NCBI RefSeq assembly: GCF_001905345.1
Contig: NZ_LFBV01000008.1
Span: forward strand, 186,001 to 250,000
DNA from: Streptomyces uncialis
GTDB lineage: Bacteria > Actinomycetota > Actinomycetes > Streptomycetales > Streptomycetaceae
Length of the DNA: 64,000 nt
Direction: 5' to 3'
The position numbers and the translations under genes were made by a program. Shown here piece by piece: positions 31,313 through 40,802 of the stretch (the first letter of the stretch is position 1; the number at the start of each line of letters is the position of its first letter). The notes under the pieces are model-generated. The model saw nothing but the letters and a program-made list of their open reading frames with translations, made no database searches and had not been told where the DNA came from.

Positions 31313-31837
31313 GGGTCGCCTGCGCTTGCGCTTCCGAGGTCCGTCCGGCTGGGCGTACTCGTCCCTGTGCGGGTCGCTCGGTGGGTGCGCAGTTCCCCGC
31401 GGGTCGCCTTCGCTTGCGCTTCCGAGGTCCGTCCGGCTGGGCGTACTCGTCCCTGTGCGGGTCGCTCGGTGGGTGCGCAGTTCCCCGCGCCCCTGGATGC
31501 TGCCCTCTTACGGTCGCTCTTCGGGCGCGGGCCGGTCCTCGTCTTTGCGCAGTTCCCCGCGCCCCTGAAGGGGCACCCCCTTCCTCGCGCAGTCGCAGGA
31601 CTCAGCGAAGGGGGTGGGCGGGAATCTCTGCTCGCAGACTCCGATGCTCTTCAGTCGGGCAAGGAAGCGTCGTACCGAGCGTGTCGGATCGAGGACGGAG
31701 AATCCCGACCGGCACCGACCCGAAGAACAAGCAGAACGCGCCCCAAAGGGGCGCGGGGAACTGCGCAAAAACGACGAACGACGGCACAGGACCGAAGTAC
31801 GCCCAGCCGGACAGACCCAGAAGCGCAAGCGAAGGCG
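31313..31837 (+). repeat. Composite 3'-end repeat, copy R2, with 88-bp tandem duplication
   Basis: Lies between the lipoprotein stop and the rplJ promoter. The right terminal repeat GCGCAAGCGAAGGCG (31823-31837) touches the lipoprotein TAG. The left arm occurs twice in tandem (31313-31400 and 31401-31488, 87 of 88 identical). Full 19-bp modules are at 31475, 31547 and 31748 (last inverted). Core TGGGCGGGAATCTCTGCT and the AGAATCCCGACCGGCACCGA segment are present in R1 order. Confidence 0.8.
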
Positions 31838-32746
31838 CTACGCGGGGTCTTCTTTGTCGAGCTTCTTGATCGTCTCAAGGAGGTCGAGGGTCTCGGACGC
31901 CTTCGGCACCTCGGCCTTCACCTCCGTGCCGTAGTCCGAGTACTTCGTGCTGATGTCGATGACACCCCGCTCGACCTGGGTCTTGACGTCCATCCGCACC
32001 GGGAGGTCGTCACCGTTGACCCAGGCCTCGATGTCGTACCCCTTGACCCCGGCCTTCTTCATGTTCTTGAGGAGCTCGTCCCGCTCCTCCTTGTCGAGGT
32101 CCGCGAGCGCGTCGTTCGTCTTGAGCATCTCGGCGACCGTGAGCTTGCCCTTGTAGTGCTCGGCCTCGGCGCCGTCGATCTTCTGCGTACCGACGTGCTT
32201 CAGGTTGGGCGACTCCAGGAGCAGCGCGAGCTGCTGGGCCGGGTCCTGGTTCGTGTTCTCCAGGCTGATGTCCAGCATGGTCCGCGGGGTGGGGTCCTTC
32301 GTCTCCTCCGCGTACTCCGCGACCGCCTTGGTGTCCATCTTCAGCCAGCGCTTGCCCTCCATCCCCGAGGCAGCGGTGGAGCCCATGTCCATGTACATGA
32401 CGCCGTCGCGCTGGACCGTACGCGACTTGTCCGGGGTGCCCGGCTCGTCGCCCAGCGAGGAGCCCGTGAGGGTGACGTCCATGACGGACGGTTCCCAGCC
32501 GACCACGCCGGACATGTCCATGTCGCCGCCGCCGTTGGCGAACGGCATTCTCATGGTCATGTCGACCTTGGCGGACTTGGCGTCGGTGGTCTTCTTGAAG
32601 GCGGCGGTCAGCGCCTTGGCCGGAGACGCCGACGAACCGTCACTCTTCGCGTCGGAGTCGCCGCCGCTGCACGCGACCCCCGTCGTACACAGCAGTGCCG
32701 TCGTGAGCACCGCGCCGATGATCCGCGGCTTCTTGTTGGTCTGCAT
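31838..32746 (-). CDS. Lipoprotein, LprG/LolA-like fold
   Basis: 302 residues. Signal peptide MQTNKKPRIIGAVLTTALLC followed by lipobox TGVAC-SGG. The mature domain (AAFKKTTDAKSAKVDMTMRMP, RDGVMYMDMGS, KRWLKMDTKAVAE, YDIEAWVNGDDLPVRMDVKTQ, ISTKYSDYGTEVKAEVPKAS) has the beta-rich layout of LprG/LppX-type lipid-binding lipoproteins. Start ATG at 32746 fits a normal signal peptide; the frame extends 11 codons upstream. It pairs with the next lipoprotein, inside the ribosomal cluster. Confidence 0.8.
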   Translation of the reverse strand: MQTNKKPRIIGAVLTTALLCTTGVACSGGDSDAKSDGSSASPAKALTAAFKKTTDAKSAKVDMTMRMPFANGGGDMDMSGVVGWEPSVMDVTLTGSSLGDEPGTPDKSRTVQRDGVMYMDMGSTAASGMEGKRWLKMDTKAVAEYAEETKDPTPRTMLDISLENTNQDPAQQLALLLESPNLKHVGTQKIDGAEAEHYKGKLTVAEMLKTNDALADLDKEERDELLKNMKKAGVKGYDIEAWVNGDDLPVRMDVKTQVERGVIDISTKYSDYGTEVKAEVPKASETLDLLETIKKLDKEDPA

Positions 32747-32847
32747 TGCCCCACCCCTGTACAAACATGACGATCTCACTGCGGATCAACGACCCTACCG
32801 GAGCTCATCGGCACCGCCCGGCCCACGACGTACCACCGGAAACAGGG

Positions 32848-33723
32848 CTATTGCCCGGCTCGGGAGGGCAAAAGCGCCGCGTAATCGACGGTGTCCGCGG
32901 GCGGGGGCGCGGTCACCGGGGCGACGCGCACGCCGAACTGGCGGTAATACGCCGTGCTGTGCAGCGTCCCGGCGGCGGTCTCGCTGCGTTCGGCGCGCTT
33001 GACGAGGCGGCCGGCCCCGTCGATCCATACGTCGACGCGTTCCTCGGTGACCCCGGCGGCCCGGAGCTGGTCGCGCAGTTCGGCGGACTCGTCGGCGGCG
33101 GGGCCCCGGGTGGGCAGGTCGGCGGGGCGCAGGGTGCCGGTGTACCGGGTGGCGGGGACGCCGCGTACCGTCTCGCGGCCGGTGCGGCGGGTGTCGGGGG
33201 CGGCGAGGAGGAGTTCCACGGACTGGTTGGGGGCGAAGTTCGCCGAGGAGTCGTGGGGGTGGCGGACCCAGTGCCGGCCGCCGGACTCCGCGGCGAACGC
33301 GTCGCTCATCCGCGCGTAGTACACACCGTCGACGAACCGGGCCTCGGTGGTGCCGATGTCCAGGCCGCGCAGCGTCCCGACGAGGGTGCCACCGGTGTAG
33401 CGGATGGTCAGGGCGCCGTTGAGGCCGTCGCGCCAGCCGAGGGTGCCGGTGGTCCGGGTGGAGACCCGGTCACCCATGGTCATGACGGCGGTGACCCGTG
33501 CGGAGCCCGCCTGGCGGGTGACGGTGGAGGCGGTGCGCAGGGCGCGCAGCACCTCGGCGGGGACGGTGGCCCGGGGCCGGGGGTCGTCGCGGTCGCCTGG
33601 GGCCTCACAGGCGGTCAGGGCGAGGAAGCCGCAGCCGGTGATGAGCAGGAGCGGTCCGAGCACGAGCGCGCACAGGGACAGCAGGGTGCTCCGGCGGGTG
33701 ACACCCGTACGCGCTGTGCCCAT
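32848..33723 (-). CDS. Lipoprotein, LprG-like
   Basis: 291 residues from ATG 33723 (MGTARTGVTRRSTLLSL). Hydrophobic segment LCALVLGPLLLITGC gives a lipobox; a second ALTAC follows eight residues on, so the modified Cys is either of two. Mature region: LRTASTVTRQAGSARVTAVM, GLNGALTIRYTGGTLVGTL, VDGVYYARMS, VDVWIDGAGRLVKRAER, the same pattern as the neighbouring lipoprotein. Likely an envelope lipid-binding pair; substrate unknown. Confidence 0.75.
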   Translation of the reverse strand: MGTARTGVTRRSTLLSLCALVLGPLLLITGCGFLALTACEAPGDRDDPRPRATVPAEVLRALRTASTVTRQAGSARVTAVMTMGDRVSTRTTGTLGWRDGLNGALTIRYTGGTLVGTLRGLDIGTTEARFVDGVYYARMSDAFAAESGGRHWVRHPHDSSANFAPNQSVELLLAAPDTRRTGRETVRGVPATRYTGTLRPADLPTRGPAADESAELRDQLRAAGVTEERVDVWIDGAGRLVKRAERSETAAGTLHSTAYYRQFGVRVAPVTAPPPADTVDYAALLPSRAGQ

Positions 33724-33815
33724 GTCCCGCAAGCCCCCGTCCCCCGCCGTGTGCGGCGCTGCCCGCACGCTAGCGCAGGTCAGGCCGAGCCGAGGGGGGA
33801 ACGGCGGGCAACGGG

Positions 33816-33860
33816 ACGGGCCCCGTGCCCTCCGGGGGAACCGGAGGGCACGGGGCCCGT
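33816..33860 (-). terminator. rplKA terminator
   Basis: A perfect 20-bp stem (ACGGGCCCCGTGCCCTCCGG with its complement) and a 5-nt loop, 28 bp after the rplA stop. It ends the rplK-rplA transcript and separates it from the lipoprotein pair. Confidence 0.9.
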
Positions 33861-33888
33861 GAGGTCACGCGCGCGTGGACCCGTTCGC

Positions 33889-34617
33889 TCAGACGGCGGC
33901 GGGGTCTTCCTCGGTGAGGAGGTTGCGGGTGCGGTTGGGGTCGACGGGCACACCGGGGCCGACCGTCGTGCTGATGACGGCCTTCTTGATGTAGCGGCCC
34001 TTCGCGGCGGACGGCTTGAGACGGAGGATCTCCTCCAGGGCCGCGCCGTAGTTCTCCACGAGCTTGGTGTCGTCGAAGGACACCTTGCCGATGATGAAGT
34101 GGAGGTTGGAGTGCTTGTCGACGCGGAACTCGATCTTGCCGCCCTTGATCTCGTTCACGGCCTTGACCACGTCCGGGGTCACCGTGCCGGTCTTCGGGTT
34201 CGGCATCAGACCACGCGGGCCGAGGACGCGGCCGAGGCGGCCGACCTTGCCCATGAGGTCCGGGGTGGCGACGACGGCGTCGAACTCGTTCAGGCGCTGG
34301 CCCTTGGAGATCTCGTCGATGAGCTCGTCGGAGCCGACGATGTCGGCGCCGGCGGCACGTGCGGCCTCGGCACGGTCACCGGTCGCGAAGACCAGGACCC
34401 GGGCGGTCTTGCCGGTGCCGTGCGGGAGGTTCACGGTGCCGCGGACCATCTGGTCGGCCTTGCGGGGGTCGACACCCAGCCGGAAGGCGATCTCGACGGT
34501 GCCGTCGTACTTGCTCGTGGAGGTCTCCTTGGCGAGACGCACGGCTTCGAGCGGGGCGTAGAGCTTGTCCCGGTCGATCTTGGCGTCAGCGGCGCGGAGA
34601 GACTTGCTGCGCTTCAC
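33889..34617 (-). CDS. rplA: 50S ribosomal protein L1
   Basis: L1 stalk protein, 242 residues, GTG start. [72 protein letters not shown], the L1 signature. The C-terminus is [16 protein letters not shown]. Follows rplK, with 157 bp between. L1 typically autoregulates the L11 operon. Confidence 0.98.
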   Translation of the reverse strand: MKRSKSLRAADAKIDRDKLYAPLEAVRLAKETSTSKYDGTVEIAFRLGVDPRKADQMVRGTVNLPHGTGKTARVLVFATGDRAEAARAAGADIVGSDELIDEISKGQRLNEFDAVVATPDLMGKVGRLGRVLGPRGLMPNPKTGTVTPDVVKAVNEIKGGKIEFRVDKHSNLHFIIGKVSFDDTKLVENYGAALEEILRLKPSAAKGRYIKKAVISTTVGPGVPVDPNRTRNLLTEEDPAAV

Positions 34618-34774
34618 TTCTGCTCCTGATTTGCAGATTTTCGTCTGGCGGCAAAGCAGCCACCGGACGGGGATGGAGTCGTGGTACGGGCCAGCGCTGG
34701 CCCTGCCACATCACTGAAGGTCGTACGGGGTCGTACACGCGCGTACGGGAGGTACGAGCGGGTACGGGAGGGGG

Positions 34775-35209
34775 TCAGCCCTCGACCGTGACACCCATGG
34801 ACCGGGCGGTACCCGCGATGATCTTCGCGGCGGCGTCCAGGTCGTTGGCGTTGAGGTCGGCCATCTTGGTGGTGGCGATCTCACGGACCTGCGCCTGGGT
34901 GATCTTGGCGACCTTGGTCTTGTGGGGCTCGCCGGAGCCCTTCTCGACACCGGCGGCCTTGAGGATCATCCGCGCGGCCGGCGGGGTCTTGGTGATGAAG
35001 GTGAAGGAACGGTCCTCGTAGACCGTGATCTCCACCGGGATGACCCAGCCACGCTGCGACTCGGTCGCCGCGTTGTAGGCCTTGCAGAACTCCATGATGT
35101 TGACGCCGTGCTGGCCCAGCGCGGGGCCGACCGGCGGAGCCGGGTTGGCCGCGCCGGCCTGGATCTGGAGCTTGATAAGCCCCGTGACCTTCTTCTTCTT
35201 GGGAGGCAT
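34775..35209 (-). CDS. rplK: 50S ribosomal protein L11
   Basis: GTPase-centre protein, 144 residues. [59 protein letters not shown]. The proline-rich N-terminal domain is the thiopeptide (thiostrepton) contact region. ATG start with GAGAG upstream. Confidence 0.98.
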   Translation of the reverse strand: MPPKKKKVTGLIKLQIQAGAANPAPPVGPALGQHGVNIMEFCKAYNAATESQRGWVIPVEITVYEDRSFTFITKTPPAARMILKAAGVEKGSGEPHKTKVAKITQAQVREIATTKMADLNANDLDAAAKIIAGTARSMGVTVEG

Positions 35210-35310
35210 TGCTCTCTCCGGGTCCTAGTGAGAGGTGTGAGCGCCCCAGCCGGTCATCCGGATGGAGGCATACCGCACAACGATAACGGGTATGGCCGTA
35301 CGGTGAAAAA

Positions 35311-35354
35311 CCGACAGGTCAGAACGGTCACGAGGACCGTTCCGACCTGGTCGG
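35311..35354 (-). terminator. secE-nusG terminator
   Basis: Near-perfect 19-20 bp stem (CCGACAGGTCAGAACGGTC with a one-base bulge and one mismatch) about 60 bp after the nusG stop and before rplK. Confidence 0.8.
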
Positions 35355-35411
35355 AAGCGGATGCTCCAGGAGATCCTGGCGCCGGGGGCCCGCTGGGGCG
35401 CCCCGGGCGGC

Positions 35412-36368
35412 TCAGTTCTTCTGGATCTGGTCGAAGCTCAGCTCGACCGGGGTCTCGCGGCCGAAGATCTCGACCAGACCCTTGACCTTCTTGGAGTCGG
35501 CGTTGATCTCGTTGATCGTGGCCTGGAGGGTCGCGAACGGACCATCGGTGACCGTGACCGAGTCGCCGACCTCGAAGTCGAGCACCTGGACCTCGATCTT
35601 GCGCTGCGGCACAGGACGGCCCTCGGCGTCGGCAGCCTCACGGGCTGCCTTGGCCTCGGCCTCCGGGGCGAGCATCTTGACGATCTCGTCCAGGGTCAGC
35701 GGGTACGGGTCGTAGGCGTTGCCGACGAAGCCGGTGACACCGGGGGTGTTGCGGACAACACCCCAGGACTCGTTGGTGAGGTCCATCCGGACCAGGACGT
35801 AACCGGGAAGCTTGTTCTGGCGGACGTTCTTACGCTCGCCGTTCTTGATCTGGACGATCTCTTCCTCGGGCACTTCGGCCTGGTAGATGAACTCCTCGAC
35901 GTTCAGCGAGACGGCACGCTGCTCCAGGTTCGCCTTCACGCGCTTCTCGTAGCCCGCGTAGGTGTGGATGACGTACCACTCGCCGGGGAGGGTGCGCAGT
36001 TCCTCGCGGAACGCGGCGGCGGGGTCGACCGGCTCGGCCTCTTCGGCCGCCTCGTCCTCGGTCTCGGTCCCGTCCGTGTCCTCGCCGGTGGCCTCGTCCG
36101 CGTCGGTGGCCTCGGCGTCGTCACCGTCGGTGTCGGCGTCGGCCTCTTCGGCGACGGCGGTGGCCTCGTCGGTGTCCGTGTCCTCGACGTCCTCGTCCTC
36201 GACGTGGAGCGCGGCTTCCTCGGCCGGCTCACCCGCGGCGATGTCGGCAGCCTCGGCCTGGTCCGGGTCCTCGGCGTCCGCGGCCTCCACGATGTCGAGC
36301 TCGTCCTCGATGGACTCCGCATCGACCTCAGCGGGCTCGACGGCGTCGTTCAGGTTCGGGTCAGACAC
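35412..36368 (-). CDS. nusG: Transcription termination/antitermination protein NusG
   Basis: 318 residues. The first ~140 are an acidic Glu/Asp/Ala extension ([20 protein letters not shown] onward), typical of Streptomyces NusG but absent from E. coli. The NGN domain follows ([45 protein letters not shown]) and ends with the KOW domain ([21 protein letters not shown]). GTG at 36368 matches the known family start; the frame reaches 17 codons further upstream. Couples RNA polymerase to Rho or the ribosome. Confidence 0.96.
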   Translation of the reverse strand: MSDPNLNDAVEPAEVDAESIEDELDIVEAADAEDPDQAEAADIAAGEPAEEAALHVEDEDVEDTDTDEATAVAEEADADTDGDDAEATDADEATGEDTDGTETEDEAAEEAEPVDPAAAFREELRTLPGEWYVIHTYAGYEKRVKANLEQRAVSLNVEEFIYQAEVPEEEIVQIKNGERKNVRQNKLPGYVLVRMDLTNESWGVVRNTPGVTGFVGNAYDPYPLTLDEIVKMLAPEAEAKAAREAADAEGRPVPQRKIEVQVLDFEVGDSVTVTDGPFATLQATINEINADSKKVKGLVEIFGRETPVELSFDQIQKN

Positions 36369-36458
36369 GGTGGCTGCTTCTTCCTGGATACAGAGGGGTG
36401 GAACACGCGAAAAGGACACCGGCGTCGGCGTCCTTCACTCGCGGCTGTGCTTCCGGCA

Positions 36459-36746
36459 TCAGCCGAAGACGTACTTCGCGACTCGGTCGAGACCCAAGTC
36501 AAGCACGGTCACGATGCCGATCATGATGACCACGAAGATGATCACGACGGTCGTGTACGTCGTCAGCTGGGAGCGCGTGGGCCAGACGACCTTGCGCAGC
36601 TCCGCGACGATCTGGCGGTAGAAGAGCGCGAGCCGACCGAACGGGCCCTTCTTGCCGCGCTTGCCGCCCTTGCGGCTCTTCTTCTCGGATTCAGGAGCTT
36701 CGTCCTGAGCATCAGGCATGTCGATGGAGCCCACGGCGTCCGTCAC
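36459..36746 (-). CDS. secE: Preprotein translocase subunit SecE
   Basis: 95 residues. Charged N-terminus with Lys/Arg cluster KKSRKGGKRGKKGPF, then the SecE motif ELRKVVWPTRSQLTTYTTVV and a single membrane helix IIFVVIMIGIVTVLDLGLD. GTG start with GAGGA upstream. Forms SecYEG with SecY/SecG. Co-transcribed with nusG. Confidence 0.96.
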   Translation of the reverse strand: MTDAVGSIDMPDAQDEAPESEKKSRKGGKRGKKGPFGRLALFYRQIVAELRKVVWPTRSQLTTYTTVVIIFVVIMIGIVTVLDLGLDRVAKYVFG

Positions 36747-36858
36747 TCGTCCTCACCTGATTCCCGGGTCGGCCGTGCCGCGCCCGGTTGAGCCGCACGA
36801 CGGTGCATTGCGGTACGTACAATCGCATCCACACATCCGGAGGAGGAAGTGTGCCTTG

Positions 36859-36931
36859 CAGGGCCGGAGGGACTTGAACCCCCAACCGCTGGTTTTGGAG
36901 ACCAGTGCTCTACCAATTGAGCTACGACCCT
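36859..36931 (-). tRNA. tRNA-Trp (CCA)
   Basis: 73-nt cloverleaf. Acceptor AGGGTCG/CGGCCCT, anticodon arm CTGGT-CTCCAAA-ACCAG with anticodon CCA, T arm GGGGGTTCAAGTCCC-like. No encoded CCA end. Upstream of secE as in other actinobacteria. Confidence 0.97.
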
Positions 36932-37156
36932 TTGGTTCGCCCCAACGTACCGCATCCACCCGACTCCGCGGAGTGGGTGCGACGGACGCGTCCGCTGATG
37001 GCCAACGAGGAATGAGTGTACGTGTTCCGGGGGCTGCCGTCGAACAGATCGCGTCCGGACGGGCGATGGCTGCGCCTTCATCCCGGGGCTGTGCCCGGTG
37101 ACCGCACTGTGAAACCCGTGTGTCCTGCTCCTTTCGGGTCTGAAAGCATGGGCTCC

Positions 37157-38383
37157 ATGAGCGCTGCAACCTCTCCGACCGAGCGCCGGGTCTCCGCCCG
37201 AGTCGGCGCGATCTCCGAATCCGCCACTCTCGCCGTGGACGCCAAGGCCAAGGCACTGAAGGCCGCCGGGCGTCCGGTGATCGGCTTCGGCGCCGGTGAA
37301 CCCGACTTCCCGACCCCGGACTACATCGTTCAAGCCGCCATCGAGGCGTGCAAGAACCCGAAGTTCCACCGCTACACCCCGGCAGGCGGTCTGCCGGAGC
37401 TGAAGGCGGCCATCGCCGCGAAGACGCTCCGCGACTCCGGCTACGAGGTCGAGGCGTCGCAGGTCCTGGTGACCAACGGCGGCAAGCAGGCCATCTACGA
37501 GGCGTTCGCCGCGATCCTCGACCCGGGCGACGAGGTCATCGTCCCGGCGCCCTACTGGACGACGTACCCCGAGTCGATCCGGCTCGCGGGCGGTGTCCCG
37601 GTGGACGTCGTCACCGACGAGACCAGCGGCTACCGCGTGAGCGTGGAGCAGCTGGAGGCCGCCCGTACCGAGAAGACGAAGGTGCTGCTGTTCGTCTCCC
37701 CCTCCAACCCGACCGGGGCCGTCTACAGCGCCGAGGACACCGAGGCGATCGGCCGCTGGGCCGTCGAGCACGGGCTGTGGGTGCTCACCGACGAGATCTA
37801 CGAGCACCTGGTCTACGGCGACACCGCCTTCACCTCGCTCCCGGCGGTCCTGCCCGAGCTGCGGGACAAGTGCATCGTCGTCAACGGGGTGGCGAAGACG
37901 TACGCCATGACCGGCTGGCGGGTCGGCTGGATGATCGGCCCGAAGGACGTCGTCAAGGCCGCGACCAACCTCCAGTCGCACGCCACGTCCAATGTCTCCA
38001 ACGTCGCCCAGGCCGCCGCGCTGGCGGCCGTCTCCGGTGATCTGGAGGCCGTGTCCGCGATGCGTGAGGCGTTCGACCGGCGCCGGCGGACCATCGTGCG
38101 GATGCTGAACGAGATCGACGGTGTCGTCTGCCCCGAGCCGGAGGGCGCGTTCTACGTGTACCCGTCGGTGAAGGCGCTGCTCGGCAAGGAGATCCGGGGC
38201 AAGCGGCCGAGCAGCAGTGTGGAGCTGGCCGCGCTGATCCTCGACGAGGTCGAGGTCGCGGTGGTGCCCGGCGAGGCGTTCGGTACGCCCGGCTATCTGC
38301 GGCTGTCGTACGCGCTCGGCGACGAGGACCTCGCGGAGGGCGTGGCCCGTATCCAGAAGCTCCTCGCGGAGGCGACGGACTGA
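37157..38383 (+). CDS. aspC: Aspartate aminotransferase (class I)
   Basis: PLP enzyme converting aspartate and 2-oxoglutarate to oxaloacetate and glutamate. 408 residues from ATG 37157 ([20 protein letters not shown]); an ATG three codons earlier is possible. [50 protein letters not shown], and the PLP lysine Lys247 in [16 protein letters not shown]. Near the secE/nusG cluster as in S. coelicolor. Confidence 0.93.
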   Translation: MSAATSPTERRVSARVGAISESATLAVDAKAKALKAAGRPVIGFGAGEPDFPTPDYIVQAAIEACKNPKFHRYTPAGGLPELKAAIAAKTLRDSGYEVEASQVLVTNGGKQAIYEAFAAILDPGDEVIVPAPYWTTYPESIRLAGGVPVDVVTDETSGYRVSVEQLEAARTEKTKVLLFVSPSNPTGAVYSAEDTEAIGRWAVEHGLWVLTDEIYEHLVYGDTAFTSLPAVLPELRDKCIVVNGVAKTYAMTGWRVGWMIGPKDVVKAATNLQSHATSNVSNVAQAAALAAVSGDLEAVSAMREAFDRRRRTIVRMLNEIDGVVCPEPEGAFYVYPSVKALLGKEIRGKRPSSSVELAALILDEVEVAVVPGEAFGTPGYLRLSYALGDEDLAEGVARIQKLLAEATD

Positions 38384-38421
38384 CCGACCCTGCGGACCGC
38401 CGCGTGCGGTACGCCACAGAG

Positions 38422-38449
38422 GCGGGTTCCCACCCTGGTGGGGGCCCGC
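38422..38449 (+). terminator. aspC terminator
   Basis: GCGGGTTCCCACC pairs with GGTGGGGGCCCGC (with G-U pairs), followed by TTCTTCGTTCG, 38 bp after aspC. Confidence 0.7.
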
Positions 38450-38522
38450 TTCTTCGTTCGGGCAAGGACCCGAACGGGGAAAGCCGGTACCGGGCGCCCT
38501 CCGGGTGCGGCAAGATCCTGGG

Positions 38523-39542
38523 ATGGAGCACGTTCGAGACCTCGGCGCACTGCCGAAGGCGCATCTGCATCTGCACTTCACGGGTTCGATGCGGCCCGGC
38601 ACGCTGCTGGAGCTGGCCGACAAGTACGGGGTGCATCTGCCCGCCGCGCTGACCGGCGGTGAGCCGCCGGACCTGCGGGCCACCGACGAACGCGGCTGGT
38701 TCCGCTTCCAGCGGCTGTACGACATGGCCCGGTCCTGTCTGCGGGAGCCGGAGGACATCCAGCGGCTGGTGCGCGAGGCCGCGGAGGAGGACATCCGGGA
38801 CGGGTCCGGGTGGCTGGAGATCCAGGTGGATCCGACCTCGTACGCGCCGCGGCTCGGCGGGCTGATCCCCGCGCTGGAGATCATCCTGGACGCGGTGGAG
38901 ACGGCGTCCCGGGACACCGGGCTGGGGATACGGGTACTGGTCGCGGCGAACCGGATGAAGCATCCGCTGGACGCGCGGACCCTGGCGCGGCTCGCGGTGC
39001 GGTACACCGACCGGGGGGTCGTCGGGTTCGGGCTGTCCAACGACGAGCGGCGCGGGATGGCCCGCGACTTCGACCGGGCGTTCGCGATCGCGCGGGACGG
39101 CGGGCTGCTGTCGGCCCCGCACGGCGGTGAACTGACGGGACCCGCGTCGGTACGGGACTGCCTGGACGATCTGCACGCGGACCGGGTCGGGCACGGGGTG
39201 CGGGCCGCGGAGGACCCGCGGCTGCTGAAGCGGCTGGCGGACCGGCAGGTGACGTGCGAGGTGTGTCCGACGTCGAACGTCGCGCTGGGCGTCTACGACA
39301 AGCAGGAGGACGTGCCCCTGCGGAAGCTGTTCGACGCGGGGGTGCCGTTGGCGCTCGGGGCGGACGATCCGCTGCTGTTCGGGGCGCGGCTGAACGAGCA
39401 GTACGTGATCGCGCGGGACGTGCACGGGTTCTCCGATCCGGAGCTGGCGGAGCTGGCACGGCAGTCCGTACGGGCGTCCGCCGCGCCGCCGGGTACGAAG
39501 GAGTCCCTCCTCGCGGACATCGACACCTGGCTCACGTCCTGA
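38523..39542 (+). CDS. add: Adenosine deaminase
   Basis: Deaminates adenosine to inosine. 339 residues: metal-binding KAHLHLHFTGSM, substrate loop GFGLSNDE, SAPHGGELTGP (His/Glu), LHADRVGHGVRAAEDP, VCPTSNVALGVY and the final zinc-binding LGADDPLLFG. ATG 38523 chosen as MEHVRDLGALPKAHLHLH gives the normal short N-terminus. Composite repeat R3 follows directly. Confidence 0.9.
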   Translation: MEHVRDLGALPKAHLHLHFTGSMRPGTLLELADKYGVHLPAALTGGEPPDLRATDERGWFRFQRLYDMARSCLREPEDIQRLVREAAEEDIRDGSGWLEIQVDPTSYAPRLGGLIPALEIILDAVETASRDTGLGIRVLVAANRMKHPLDARTLARLAVRYTDRGVVGFGLSNDERRGMARDFDRAFAIARDGGLLSAPHGGELTGPASVRDCLDDLHADRVGHGVRAAEDPRLLKRLADRQVTCEVCPTSNVALGVYDKQEDVPLRKLFDAGVPLALGADDPLLFGARLNEQYVIARDVHGFSDPELAELARQSVRASAAPPGTKESLLADIDTWLTS

Positions 39543-39614
39543 GCCCCGGTGGAGCCCCGGCTGCGCCCCCCGGTTCCGGTTCCCGTACTCCCCGCGTACC
39601 CCGGGGTCTCCCCA

Positions 39615-40082
39615 CCTGACCGCACTTGTCCCGGTGCGGGTCGTCCGTGGGTGCGCAGTTCCCCGCGCCCCTGGATGCTGCCCCCTTGCGGTCGCTCTCC
39701 GGGTGCGGGTCGGCCCTCGTTTTTGCGCAGTTCCCCGCGCCCCTGAGGTTCCACACCTGGACGTACGTGTTCCCGTGCGGGCCGGGCGTGGGTGCGCAGT
39801 TCCCCGCGCCCCTTCGGGGGCGCCCCCTGAGGTTGTCTTTCACCCCTCTCCTCGCGGACTCGCTCGGCTGCGGGAGGGGGTGGGCGGGAATCTCTGCCCG
39901 CAGACTCCGATGCTCTTCAGTCCGGCAAGGGAACGTCGTACCGAGCGCGTTGGAGCGAGGACGGAGAATCCCGACCGGCACCGACCCGAAGACCGGCGGA
40001 AGGCGCCCCAAAGGGGCGCGGGGAACTGCGCACCCCATGGACGACCTGTGCGGGAACAAGTGCGTCCAGCCGGACAGACCTC
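39615..40082 (+). repeat. Composite 3'-end repeat, copy R3
   Basis: Occupies the gap between the converging ends of add and the tetR gene. Four 19-bp modules: 39653, 39725, 39794 direct and 40013 inverted. Core TGGGCGGGAATCTCTGCC, CAGACTCCGATGCTCTTCAG and AGAATCCCGACCGGCACCGA as in R2. It lacks the 15-bp terminal repeats, so both ends seem eroded. The right end stops at the tetR stop codon. Confidence 0.75.
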
Positions 40083-40085
40083 GGG

Positions 40086-40715
40086 CTAGCCGGGTGTGGG
40101 GGCGAGTCCGGTGAGGACGGTGCGGGCGGCGGTTCGGGCGAAGGTGTCGAGCGACTGGGGTGAGGCCCCGGACTCCGTCGCGTCGTACGCGAAGGCCCGC
40201 TGACAGCACGCCCCCATCAGCAGCGCCGCCGCGGTGTACGGGTCCGCGTCGGCCCGCACCCGCCCACCCCGCTGCTCGGCCAGCAGATACGCGGCGAGCC
40301 CGTCGATCGGGAGATGCGGCCCCGCCCCGACCTCCCGCAACGCGCTCTCGTGCCGCCGCTTCAGGTGGGTCTCCGCGTACAGCGACGCCGCGATCGGGAA
40401 GCTCTGCTCGTAGAACAGCGCGGCGGTCCGCACGATCCCGGTGAGGTTGTCCTCGACGCTGCCCACGCCCGGCTCCCGCGCCAGCTCCGCCATCAGCGGT
40501 CCGAGCCGGGGCAGCCGCTCCGCGAGGACGGCCACGAAGAGGTCTTCCTTGCCCGTGAAGTGCTTGTACAGCGCCGCCTCCGAGCAGTCCGCCGCCCGGG
40601 CGATCTCCTTGGTGGTGGTCCGGGCCATCCCGACACCCAGCATCAGCTCGTGTGCCGCGTCGAGGATGCGGGTCCTGGCCGGGGGCCGGGCGGGGGTATC
40701 TGCGGCTGCGGACAT
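40086..40715 (-). CDS. TetR family transcriptional regulator
   Basis: 209 residues. N-terminal HTH: RTRILDAAHELMLGVGMARTTTKEIARAADCSEAALYKHFTGKEDLFVAVL, the clear TetR signature, then a helical ligand domain. Divergent from the NAD(P)-binding oxidoreductase; two palindromic sites lie between them. It probably represses that gene and itself. Ligand unknown. Confidence 0.92.
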   Translation of the reverse strand: MSAAADTPARPPARTRILDAAHELMLGVGMARTTTKEIARAADCSEAALYKHFTGKEDLFVAVLAERLPRLGPLMAELAREPGVGSVEDNLTGIVRTAALFYEQSFPIAASLYAETHLKRRHESALREVGAGPHLPIDGLAAYLLAEQRGGRVRADADPYTAAALLMGACCQRAFAYDATESGASPQSLDTFARTAARTVLTGLAPTPG

Positions 40716-40740
40716 CGGGACCTCCCGGACCGGACTTGAC

Positions 40741-40788
40741 GGGTGAGTGAATGCTTACCCACCCTAGGGGGTGAGTGAACACTTACCC
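40741..40788. promoter_or_regulatory. Twin TetR operators
   Basis: Two near-identical 20-bp sites 28 bp apart: GGGTGAGTGAATGCTTACCC (40741-40760) and GGGTGAGTGAACACTTACCC (40769-40788). Each is an imperfect palindrome of the type bound by TetR dimers. They lie between the divergent starts; the second ends 15 bp from the downstream ATG. Confidence 0.75.
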
Positions 40789-40802
40789 CCTAGGAGGGTG
40801 TC

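Noticed and set aside
31141-31869. Open frames running through composite repeat R2 (and similar ones in R4 and R5)
   Set aside because: They read repeat modules shared among intergenic loci in several frames and orientations, so they are not conserved proteins.
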